In this document: one piece after another, positions 9,960-16,800 of the stretch
Position numbering within the stretch: the stretch's first letter is position 1
Layout of the letters: each line of letters opens with the position of its first letter
DNA from: Enterococcus pingfangensis
Lineage (GTDB): Bacteria; Bacillota; Bacilli; Lactobacillales; Enterococcaceae
Direction of reading: 5' to 3'
Length of the DNA: 64,000 bases
NCBI RefSeq assembly: GCF_005405205.1
Contig: NZ_BJDP01000005.1
Span: 62,001 to 126,000 of the forward strand
Program-made: the position numbers and the translations under genes
Notes under the pieces: model-generated
Seen by the model: only the letters and a program-made list of their open reading frames with translations
Databases searched by the model: none
What the model was told of the DNA's origin: nothing

Positions 9960-10676
9960 CTATCTAAAATATGTTTTTAATTGTTGGAGTTCGGCAAGTG
10001 TTAATGAACGATACTCGCCTTCAGCTAATTCTTGCGGTAATTCTAACGGCCCCATCGTCAACCGTGTTAGACTGGTTACTTTTTTTCCGCGGGCCAAAAA
10101 CATTTTTTTCACTTGATGGAACTTGCCTTCTTTGATTGCCAGCAAAACTTCCGAATGTCCCGGTTTTGCGCTTAAAATTTTTAGTTGTGCCGGTTGACAG
10201 CGAACGCCGCCATGAAAAATGATTCCATTGGCAAAAGCAGCTACATCTGCTACCGTCACCTGCTCATTGACTACCGCCCGATAAGTCTTCTCAACTTTTG
10301 CATGAGGTTGTAAAAGATCGTAGCCTAGCTGCCCATTATCGGTCAACAGCAGCAAGCCGGTCGTGTCACGATCCAATCGTCCGACCGGATACAAATCACT
10401 AGGTCGTTCTGTTTTTGCGATCAACTCAGTTGCGGTTTGAAAGTTTGAATCTTTTTTGGCTGTTACGACGCCGGCTGGTTTGTTCAGCAAATAATAGACA
10501 TGATTGGTCATTAACGCTTGTCCTTCGACAGTGATTTTATGCAGACGGCTATCCACATTACGTTGCGGATTAAGCTCGACTGTTCCATCGACAAAAACTT
10601 TTTTCATTAAAAAGAGACGCTTCATCTCTTTGCGCGTCGTTTGTAAACTTTGTTCGATCACTTTGTCTAACCGCAT
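9960..10676 (-). CDS. rsuA: RsuA-family 16S rRNA pseudouridine synthase
   Basis: Makes pseudouridine in small-subunit rRNA (position 516 in E. coli for RsuA). It is 238 aa from MRLDKVIEQS, with TTTGGAGGG upstream; a longer reading frame extends 30 residues further without homology. It has an S4 RNA-binding domain (1-60) and then the synthase domain with catalytic D102 in GRLDRDTTG (99-107). It is the first gene of a two-gene unit with the HAD hydrolase. The exact target base is inferred from the family. Confidence 0.9.
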   Translation of the reverse strand: MRLDKVIEQSLQTTRKEMKRLFLMKKVFVDGTVELNPQRNVDSRLHKITVEGQALMTNHVYYLLNKPAGVVTAKKDSNFQTATELIAKTERPSDLYPVGRLDRDTTGLLLLTDNGQLGYDLLQPHAKVEKTYRAVVNEQVTVADVAAFANGIIFHGGVRCQPAQLKILSAKPGHSEVLLAIKEGKFHQVKKMFLARGKKVTSLTRLTMGPLELPQELAEGEYRSLTLAELQQLKTYFR

Positions 10677-10816
10677 CTCGCAACCCTCCAAATATACCGG
10701 CCTTATTATACCGAAATTTTCTGCAAAGACCAACCATGCAAAACAGACCAAATTCCGAAAATCCATTTATAATAAAAAAAAATCTTATTTTTGCTTAAAT
10801 AAAAAAGGGATTATCC

Positions 10817-10845
10817 TTGCTTTTTATCGGAAGGAGTCCTACACT
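10817..10845 (+). promoter_or_regulatory. promoter of the ctc/L25 leader
   Basis: -35 TTGCTT (10817-10822), 17-bp spacer, -10 TACACT (10840-10845). The predicted transcript starts near 10852, exactly at the first hairpin of the leader. The match is vegetative-type; I do not see a convincing sigma-B promoter. Confidence 0.65.
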
Positions 10846-10851
10846 TTTAAT

Positions 10852-10958
10852 ATACGAGTTAAAGATTCGTATATTAAGTGAATCGACACTCCGGTGTCAA
10901 AGGTTTCTCATACACAGCGTTACGACCTGGTAGAGAAAGTTGAACTTAGACTTTTTTG
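10852..10958 (+). promoter_or_regulatory. structured 5' leader of ctc (candidate cis-regulatory RNA)
   Basis: The leader holds three ordered structures before an intrinsic terminator: a 5' hairpin TATACGA/TCGTATA (10851-10873), a short hairpin GACAC-TCCG-GTGTC (10885-10898), and a domain closed by TTTCTC/GAGAAA (10904-10938) with unpaired-looking AGCGTTACGACCTGG inside. This order is typical of an attenuation leader. The ligand is unknown; since the gene encodes a 5S-rRNA-binding protein, autoregulation by L25 is a natural hypothesis. It matches no riboswitch class I can name. Confidence 0.6.
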
Positions 10959-10985
10959 GACAGTTGTGTAGACAACTGTCTTTTT
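10959..10985 (+). terminator. attenuator terminator in the ctc leader
   Basis: A perfect 9-bp stem GACAGTTGT/ACAACTGTC with loop GTAG is followed by TTTTT, located 100 bp before the ctc start codon and after a promoter, so it must be conditional if ctc is expressed. A second hairpin CTGTCTG/CAGACAG (11040-11060) lies between it and the ribosome binding site. Confidence 0.8.
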
Positions 10986-11085
10986 GCGTTCTTTTCGCAA
11001 AGCCATTGTGCTGAGAATAACCCATCACTTAAATAAAATCTGTCTGACAACCGCAGACAGTCACATTTTAAGGAGGAATTTGGTT

Positions 11086-11697
11086 ATGGCAGTATCATTA
11101 AAAGTAGAAGAAAGAGCAACTCGTCCCCGTTCCATTCGTAATAAACTTCGTCATGAAGGCAGAGTTCCCGCAGTCGTTAACGGCTACCAAGTGGAAAGCA
11201 CCACTATCTCGATCGACGAACGTGAATTTTCAAAATTATTACGTGAAAATGGCGCAAACACAGTTTTTGCCATTGAAATTGGTGGAAAAAAGGTAAATAC
11301 GTTATTACGCGATGCACAATTAGATACCTTCACTCGTCACTTAAGCCACGTTGAGTTATTATCCGTTAACTTAACAGAACAAACTGAAGCTGAAACAGAA
11401 ATCAACCTAGTTGGTGAAGCAGCTGGTGCGAAAGCAGGCGGCGTGTTGACTCAAACACTTTACACCGTTACCGTTTCTGCAACTCCAGAAAAATTGCCTG
11501 AAGGCATTGATGTCGATATCTCTAAATTAGAGATTGGTCAAACAATCGCAATCAGCGATCTACCTAAGAACGCTGACTACACGATCGTTACCGATGCAGA
11601 AGAACAAATCGTTGCGATCCAAGAAGCACAAGAGCTTCCTGAAGAAACAGCAACTGAAGGCGCTGAACCAGAAGTTATCGGCGAAACTAAAGAATAA
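11086..11697 (+). CDS. rplY: 50S ribosomal protein L25/general stress protein Ctc
   Basis: Binds 5S rRNA in the large subunit; this is the long Ctc/TL5 form (203 aa). It has an N-terminal L25 beta-barrel (about 1-95), a C-terminal TL5 domain (about 100-185) and an acidic tail rich in Glu. The ATG has AAGGAGGAATTTGGTT upstream; a longer in-frame reading covers the leader and is not coding. Expression appears to pass through a leader with an attenuator. Terminator follows at 11708-11745. Confidence 0.95.
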   Translation: MAVSLKVEERATRPRSIRNKLRHEGRVPAVVNGYQVESTTISIDEREFSKLLRENGANTVFAIEIGGKKVNTLLRDAQLDTFTRHLSHVELLSVNLTEQTEAETEINLVGEAAGAKAGGVLTQTLYTVTVSATPEKLPEGIDVDISKLEIGQTIAISDLPKNADYTIVTDAEEQIVAIQEAQELPEETATEGAEPEVIGETKE

Positions 11698-11707
11698 GCT
11701 ATTGACC

Positions 11708-11745
11708 AGAGGTTGTGACAAGAGTCTTGTCGCAACCTCTTTTTT
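11708..11745 (+). terminator. ctc terminator (TGTGACAA-core family)
   Basis: AGAGGTTGTGACAAG pairs with CTTGTCGCAACCTCT and is followed by TTTTT. The inner core TGTGACAA...TTGTCGCA recurs in at least five other terminators in this window. Confidence 0.9.
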
Positions 11746-11851
11746 GTACAGACGATTCAGCTCATCAATCCCCTCTGCCGCTTGTGATAAAAAATTATTT
11801 TTTATGGATTGAGCGTAATGAGTGGTTTTTTTTGCCAAAAAGAATTACAAT

Positions 11852-11879
11852 TAGACACTACAAAGTTTATTTGTACTTT
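11852..11879 (+). promoter_or_regulatory. possible promoter of the DUF960 gene
   Basis: TAGACA (11852-11857), 16-bp spacer, TACTTT (11874-11879), 35 bp before the start codon. Moderate match only. Confidence 0.4.
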
Positions 11880-11913
11880 AAGTAAGTGATTCCAACTAAA
11901 GGAGGAAACATCT

Positions 11914-12237
11914 ATGTTTGAAACATTCGATTCGAAAAAAAGCCGTTATGCCTCTGTCGGTGTGGTATCCAGCTTGCCAGGCGAGCTGATTGATAGTATC
12001 TGGTATATCATTGACTTAGACTTAAAGGGACTGATTCCCTTAGACAATATCTTAAGTTTTGATTTGGTCAACAACGACGGCCGTGTCACGATGCACTTTT
12101 CACAAGAAGGCAGTGAAGTTGAAATGGGGATCGACTTGCCATTTGGTTATTCTTACGATTTCCCGCAAGAAGTCTATGCTTACGACGACGGCAGCCGCCA
12201 AACGATCTTGTTGCCCAACGAGATTCGTCAACGCTAA
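11914..12237 (+). CDS. DUF960 family protein of unknown function
   Basis: A 107-aa acidic, soluble protein beginning MFETFDSKKSRYASVGV. It resembles the DUF960 family found in staphylococci, enterococci and lactobacilli, whose role I do not know. It has no signal peptide, membrane segment or obvious catalytic motif. The ribosome binding site AAAGGAGG precedes the ATG. It is a single-gene unit with its own terminator (12245-12272). Confidence 0.85.
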   Translation: MFETFDSKKSRYASVGVVSSLPGELIDSIWYIIDLDLKGLIPLDNILSFDLVNNDGRVTMHFSQEGSEVEMGIDLPFGYSYDFPQEVYAYDDGSRQTILLPNEIRQR

Positions 12238-12244
12238 TTTATCC

Positions 12245-12272
12245 AGACAGCCCTAGAGGTTGTCTTTTTTTT
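12245..12272 (+). terminator. terminator of the DUF960 gene
   Basis: AGACAGCC/GGTTGTCT (G.U included) with loop CTAGA and then TTTTTTT. Confidence 0.82.
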
Positions 12273-12283
12273 GGGTAAAAGAT

Positions 12284-12311
12284 TTGTTTCCGATAATTTT
12301 TATGGTACGAT
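12284..12311 (+). promoter_or_regulatory. MATE exporter promoter
   Basis: TTGTTT (12284-12289), 16-bp spacer, TACGAT (12306-12311), 34 bp upstream of the start codon. Confidence 0.6.
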
Positions 12312-12345
12312 CAAGCAGAAAAATTTATTAGAGAGCGGGAAAAAG

Positions 12346-13713
12346 ATGAAAGAATTGACGCACGGGAATCCGGCAAAACTGATTATTTTATTTGCCTTGC
12401 CGTTATTTGTGGGAAATGTTTTTCAGCAATTTTACAGTATGGTCGACATGGTCGTCGTTGGGCAAACATTAGGTAAAGAAGCGCTGGCGGCTGTAGGCGC
12501 TACCAGCAGCGTGAGCTTTTTGATCATTGGGTTTGCGCAAGGTTTGACTGCTGGCCTGTCGATCATAACGGCGCAGCGCTTCGGGGCAAAAGATGCTCAA
12601 GGTGTCCGAAAAAGTTTTGCGATCTCCATTATCATCAGCTTGGGTGTAACGATTGTTTTAACGACGTTAAGTCTCGTCTTCTTACGTCCACTATTGCTTT
12701 TGATGCAAACTCCACCGGAACTTTTAGATCAGGCACAAGAATTTATTTCAGTGATCCTTGGCGGGATCTTTGCCGCAATGAGTTTCAATCTCTTATCAAA
12801 CATGGTCAGAGCCTTGGGTGACAGCCGAACACCGCTGTTTTTCTTGGCCTTTGCGGTAGTAGTCAATGTGGTCTTGGATCTAATTTTTATTACTCGTTTT
12901 CATATGGGCGTCGCAGGTGCCGGTTACGCTACCGTGATCGCGCAAATTTTAGCAAGCTTAATGTGTCTCTGGTTCATTCAACGAAAGATCCCTTTGCTGC
13001 AAATCAGCCGCAAAAATTTTGTTTTTGAAAAAAATAATTTCCGAATTCATTTGAATGCGGCACTACCGATGGGATTTCAATCATCGATCATCGCAATTGG
13101 AGCAGTCATCTTGCAAGCGGCACTGAATACCTTAGGAACCGATGTCGTAGCGGCTCAAACGACTGCCAATCGCATCGATCAATTTGCCATTTTGCCGATG
13201 ATGTCTTTTGGCATTACCATGGCGACTTTCACCGCCCAAAATTTAGGCGCAAAAGAATACGGTCGGATTTTAAAAGGTGTGAAACAGTGTTTGCTGATGA
13301 GTGGAGCCTTCAGTATCTTTGCGGGAATTTTGGTGATAACTTGCGGTCACTACTTTGTTGCTCTTTTTGTCAGTCGCAGCGAAACGCGGGTCTTTGAGCT
13401 GGCACAAGTCTATTTCAACATCAACGGTTCCTTGTACTGGATCTTAGCCATTTTATTTATTTTGCGTTACACCTTGCAAGGTCTAGGCCAAGCAACGATC
13501 CCCACGATCGCCGGAATCATGGAGCTGGTCATGCGTTCTTTTGCTGCAATTATCTTGACTAACGCTTTTGGTTTTATCGGTGCCGCCTTTGCTTCGCCGC
13601 TGGCGTGGATTGGTTCGACCGCTGTCTTGTTGGCTTCTTATTTTAAAGCAATGCACCATTTGAAACAGTTAGATCAGGCACAGCAAATCAAAAGCGAGGC
13701 ATCGGATTCCTGA
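12346..13713 (+). CDS. MATE family multidrug/cation exporter
   Basis: Integral membrane antiporter of the MATE (DinF/NorM-like) superfamily with about 12 membrane segments in two repeated halves (455 aa). It starts MKELTHGNPAKLIILFALP, the typical opening of Firmicutes MATE proteins; GAGAGCGGG lies upstream, and an upstream in-frame extension of 25 residues is unlikely. Substrates cannot be read from the sequence. It is convergent with the flavodoxin gene; a perfect palindrome follows the stop codon. Confidence 0.92.
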   Translation: MKELTHGNPAKLIILFALPLFVGNVFQQFYSMVDMVVVGQTLGKEALAAVGATSSVSFLIIGFAQGLTAGLSIITAQRFGAKDAQGVRKSFAISIIISLGVTIVLTTLSLVFLRPLLLLMQTPPELLDQAQEFISVILGGIFAAMSFNLLSNMVRALGDSRTPLFFLAFAVVVNVVLDLIFITRFHMGVAGAGYATVIAQILASLMCLWFIQRKIPLLQISRKNFVFEKNNFRIHLNAALPMGFQSSIIAIGAVILQAALNTLGTDVVAAQTTANRIDQFAILPMMSFGITMATFTAQNLGAKEYGRILKGVKQCLLMSGAFSIFAGILVITCGHYFVALFVSRSETRVFELAQVYFNINGSLYWILAILFILRYTLQGLGQATIPTIAGIMELVMRSFAAIILTNAFGFIGAAFASPLAWIGSTAVLLASYFKAMHHLKQLDQAQQIKSEASDS

Positions 13714-13718
13714 TGAAA

Positions 13719-13740
13719 TTTTTAACAACGTTGTTAAAAA
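13719..13740. repeat. perfect 22-bp palindrome after the MATE gene
   Basis: TTTTTAACAAC directly abuts its reverse complement GTTGTTAAAAA, 5 bp after the stop codon. With no loop it is a poor RNA hairpin; the loop would have to take inner bases. It could be a weak bidirectional terminator or a protein-binding site. Confidence 0.6.
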
Positions 13741-13769
13741 AGTAAGCAGTTTCAAGAAATAAACAGGCA

Positions 13770-13884
13770 TTTACAAAAATCGCGGCTCAATTTTTTTGTG
13801 GCATTTCGACTTATTTCCGAAGCCACTGGCATACCGATCATCCCAAGAAAAGGGAGGTGACAAAAATCTTGTCACCTCCCTTTT
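13770..13884 (+). repeat. dispersed repeat C: conserved A/T-rich tail plus TGACAA-core hairpin
   Basis: The 3' part AGGGAGGTGACAA...TTGTCACCTCCCT (13851-13881) is a strong hairpin that serves as terminator of the convergent flavodoxin gene. The preceding bases (TTTTTGTG, CGACTTATTTCCGAAG) parallel the tails of the elements at 24300, 30650 and 45540, so this is a divergent member of the same family. Confidence 0.6.
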
Positions 13885-14404
13885 AATTTTGGATTTCTTC
13901 CGCAAAGGCTGCAAAATCAATAACAGCTGGCGGCAATCCATCAAAAGCTTGCAGCATCATTTGAGCTTGAGCATCTAATTCTTCGGGTTTTTGCTTTTTA
14001 AAAGCTAACAGCATCGGTTTAATAAGCATTTTGTGTTTCAAAGCCAACGCTTCATAATCTACCGCACCTTGAAGATGGTAGATCCCTCTTAATTCCAACT
14101 GTTTTTCCGCGATTTTTTTACGTAGCGGTTGTTGAAGCTCGGTAAGCAACGTGGGATGGGCTGGATCAGTCATTCCGACTGTCACAAGGGTCAAACGATG
14201 TTTCTGCGGTTCCAATACTTGCAAAACTTTTTTCAGTCCTGTCATGCGTCCAACATAAAGCGCGCCGACAAAAATCACTTCCGGCTCTTCAATTTTCCGC
14301 GGCAACTCGCGATAATCAATGACCGTAGCTCCCATGATCGCCGCTAATTTTTCTGCATAGTTCTTGCTTGTTCCATATTGTGTTCCGTAAATAATCAAGC
14401 TCAT
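13883..14404 (-). CDS. flavodoxin-domain protein
   Basis: A 173-aa flavodoxin-like protein with the FMN phosphate loop TQYGTS at 8-13 after a first beta strand (MSLIIYG). It resembles flavodoxin_5 proteins related to menaquinone-dependent protoporphyrinogen oxidase HemG, but substrate and partner are unknown. The start is set at MSLIIYG because GGAGAAA lies next to it; a longer frame adds 15 residues. It follows kup on the same strand past a terminator. Confidence 0.87.
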   Translation of the reverse strand: MSLIIYGTQYGTSKNYAEKLAAIMGATVIDYRELPRKIEEPEVIFVGALYVGRMTGLKKVLQVLEPQKHRLTLVTVGMTDPAHPTLLTELQQPLRKKIAEKQLELRGIYHLQGAVDYEALALKHKMLIKPMLLAFKKQKPEELDAQAQMMLQAFDGLPPAVIDFAAFAEEIQN

Positions 14405-14432
14405 TTTCTCCACCACCCTTTTTTCAAGTATA

Positions 14433-14477
14433 ACAAAAGCTGCGATCACAACAAAAATTATTGCTGTAATCGCAGCT
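14433..14477 (-). terminator. kup terminator
   Basis: AGCTGCGAT/ATCGCAGCT with a longer imperfect inner stem and a following TTTTG on the minus strand, 34 bp after the kup stop codon. Confidence 0.75.
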
Positions 14478-14510
14478 TCAAATAAACACAGTGAGAAGTA
14501 ATTTTTACCT

Positions 14511-16508
14511 TTATTGTTTCCGTTCTTTCAACCAAGTTTTTCTTGCCTCACCAACGACTAGCGGTACTGTCTCATAGGTGACCTCGCTGTATTCGATTCC
14601 AAACCAGCGTTCTGGTGCGACTGCATGATGTTTGATCGCAAGCCGTGCTTGCATGACTTGACGGTCCCATTTATCAATTCTCGTCATATTCGACAGCTCT
14701 TCTTGAATCATCACAAAACGAAAATCACCGACTTCTCGGCCTGGTGTCAATGAATAGTGCTGCGGTTGTTTTGGCAATCGGCCTTGTTTCATCAAGTCAT
14801 GAATGATCTGACGCAAATAAACATTGACCTCTTGTGCGATCCGGAAGCCTAAATACAGTTTTACTTTCACGATGAAATCAGTTCCCATCATATCAACACT
14901 GTATTCTTCGGTGTAAGGCTCATCAGTCACTTCGACATTGACGAACCAATAAACTTTTGCCCGTTTCAAGCGTTTATCTAAAATTGAATAAACAAATTGT
15001 TGCGGAATCATATCTCCTTCCAAACGAGGAACTAGGAAAACGACATTGGTTTGGTAATAAGGAATCGTATCGTCTTCATGCAGCTCTTGCAATTGCGGCA
15101 GATACTCTTTCAGACTGACGTCTTGGCTGGCGTCTTCTTGTACGCGATTGCTGCGATGCCAAATATACATGATAGCTAAGATCAGCAAGGCCATCGCTAC
15201 TGCTACAAAACCGCCATGGAAAAATTTCGTGACACTTGAGATAAAGAAGAAGCCTTCTAGCGTGCCGAAAAAGAGCAGCATTAAACTAGCTAAAATTTTC
15301 GGTGTCCCATTTTGCAGTAAATAATGATACAGCAAGAAAGTCGTCATCAACATGGTGACCGTGATCGACAGACCGTAAGCCGCCTCCATATGACTAGAAG
15401 TCCGGAATGTTAGTACGATCAATGAACAAGCCGCCCATAAAATCATATTGACTGCTGGAATATACATCTGTCCGATACTTTTTCCGGGATAAATGATTCG
15501 CATTCTTGGCAGCAATTTTAATTTGATTGCTTCAGAGACTAAGGTGAACGAACCGGAAATCAACGCCTGCGAAGCGATGATCGCCGCGATCGTTGCAAAG
15601 ACCACGCCGAAAATCATCCAACCTTCCGGTAAAATTTGGAAAAATGGATTCAAATTCTCGATCCCTTCAATCGCTGGATTCCCTTTTGCATGTAAGATCC
15701 ACGCCGCTTGTCCAGCATAATTCAACATCAAGCAAAGCAAGACATACGGCCAGCTGAAATGAATATTTTTCTTGCCGACATGGCCCATATCAGAATACAA
15801 CGCTTCGGCACCCGTCGTTGCCAAAAAGATACTGCCTAAAATAAAGATCCCCATTTTATTAGTAGGATCAAACAGCAAGTGGATCGCGTAATAAGGATTC
15901 AATGCTCGAATTACACCAAAATCATAAGGGATATTCAAAAGTCCCATCAATCCTAAAAACGTGAACCACAAAAACATGATCGGGCCAAAAGCTTTGCCGA
16001 CAAAATCAGTCCCAAAACGTTGGATCAAAAATAAAAAGAGCAGGATCACTAATGTAATGACCACAATAATGGTTTGATTATTGCCAAACTCTTGATAAAA
16101 ACTCGGTATCCCCCGCAGACCTTCGATCGCTGTCGTCACAGTTACCGCTGGTGTCAATACACCGTCAGCCAATAAGGCGGCCCCGCCGATCATCGCCGGC
16201 ACGATTAAATATTTTCCGCCTTTACGCACTAAGGTATATAAAGAGAAAATTCCGCCTTCACCATGATTGTCCGCCCTTAAAGCGATCAATACATATTTGA
16301 CTGTCGTTAAAAGCATCACCGTCCAAAAAACTAACGAGACAGCTCCCAATACAAAATTTTCCGTAACCGTACTCAGTCCGCCGTTTTCTTCTAAAATAGC
16401 TTTCATTACATACAGTGGACTCGTTCCGATGTCTCCATAGACGACACCTAATGTGATCAATAACCCGGCTGCTGAAAGCTTTTTGGCATGATCTTTCTTT
16501 TTTTCCAT
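14511..16508 (-). CDS. kup: KUP/HAK/KT family potassium uptake protein
   Basis: Proton-coupled K+ importer of the cytoplasmic membrane, 665 aa. About 12 membrane segments span residues 15-460 and a soluble C-terminal domain follows. The family signature GVVYGDIGTSPLYV is at 21-34. The start is the ATG with AGGAG 8 bases upstream; an upstream GTG would overlap that site. It is a single-gene unit behind a strong promoter and what appears to be a yybP-ykoY Mn riboswitch with terminator. K+ transport is inferred from the family. Confidence 0.94.
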   Translation of the reverse strand: MEKKKDHAKKLSAAGLLITLGVVYGDIGTSPLYVMKAILEENGGLSTVTENFVLGAVSLVFWTVMLLTTVKYVLIALRADNHGEGGIFSLYTLVRKGGKYLIVPAMIGGAALLADGVLTPAVTVTTAIEGLRGIPSFYQEFGNNQTIIVVITLVILLFLFLIQRFGTDFVGKAFGPIMFLWFTFLGLMGLLNIPYDFGVIRALNPYYAIHLLFDPTNKMGIFILGSIFLATTGAEALYSDMGHVGKKNIHFSWPYVLLCLMLNYAGQAAWILHAKGNPAIEGIENLNPFFQILPEGWMIFGVVFATIAAIIASQALISGSFTLVSEAIKLKLLPRMRIIYPGKSIGQMYIPAVNMILWAACSLIVLTFRTSSHMEAAYGLSITVTMLMTTFLLYHYLLQNGTPKILASLMLLFFGTLEGFFFISSVTKFFHGGFVAVAMALLILAIMYIWHRSNRVQEDASQDVSLKEYLPQLQELHEDDTIPYYQTNVVFLVPRLEGDMIPQQFVYSILDKRLKRAKVYWFVNVEVTDEPYTEEYSVDMMGTDFIVKVKLYLGFRIAQEVNVYLRQIIHDLMKQGRLPKQPQHYSLTPGREVGDFRFVMIQEELSNMTRIDKWDRQVMQARLAIKHHAVAPERWFGIEYSEVTYETVPLVVGEARKTWLKERKQ

Positions 16509-16612
16509 TTTGCACACTCCTATTACAGCTAACTACTGAATTTCTCTTTCCTTTTTGATACTTGTTAAGTTTTACGTTTGCTGAGGCAACTGCTCAATCA
16601 AAACAATTGAAT

Positions 16613-16656
16613 TAAAAAAAGACCTAAACAACAGCTTTCACTATTGTTTAGGTCTT
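16613..16656 (-). terminator. attenuator terminator of the kup leader
   Basis: A 13-bp perfect stem AAGACCTAAACAA/TTGTTTAGGTCTT is followed by TTTTTTT on the minus strand. Its 5' arm contains the 3' strand of aptamer helix P1 (GACCTAAA), so aptamer and terminator are mutually exclusive. Confidence 0.9.
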
Positions 16657-16739
16657 GCAAATTATCTCTTAGACCAGCGCGATACGCTAGTTGTTGATCT
16701 AAAAGCATAGAAGCTATTCTATGTTGCTACTCCCCTAAA
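16647..16739 (-). promoter_or_regulatory. yybP-ykoY (Mn2+) riboswitch aptamer upstream of kup
   Basis: On the minus strand helix P1 is TTTAGG/CCTAAA, followed by the invariant-looking GGGGAGTAGC, an internal hairpin GCATAGAA-like arm, an arm closed by TTAGATC/GGTCTAA containing ATCAACA, and the 3' signature GCAAGACC. These match what I know of yybP-ykoY aptamers (GGGGAGUAG ... UCAA ... AAGACC). Binding should protect P1 and block the terminator, giving an ON switch. It does not match the c-di-AMP ydaO class usually seen with potassium transporters. Confidence 0.75.
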
Positions 16740-16750
16740 ACTTATCTCGT

Positions 16751-16779
16751 ATTATCCAGTTTGCAGAAAGAATTGTCAA
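16751..16779 (-). promoter_or_regulatory. kup promoter
   Basis: Perfect -35 TTGACA (16774-16779), 17-bp spacer, -10 GATAAT (16751-16756), 22 bp after the pnp stop codon and just before the aptamer. Confidence 0.87.
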
Positions 16780-16800
16780 CGAATATCCTCAAAATATAGA

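Noticed and set aside
10904-10946. A true 5S rRNA mimic in the ctc leader
   Set aside because: Only one short strand (CTGGTAGAG) recalls loop E; the partner strand GAGAGTA is missing, so I keep this as a weak idea only.
16613-16739. c-di-AMP (ydaO) riboswitch on kup, as expected for potassium genes
   Set aside because: The expected ydaO core elements are absent, while GGGGAGTAG and AAGACC of yybP-ykoY are present.
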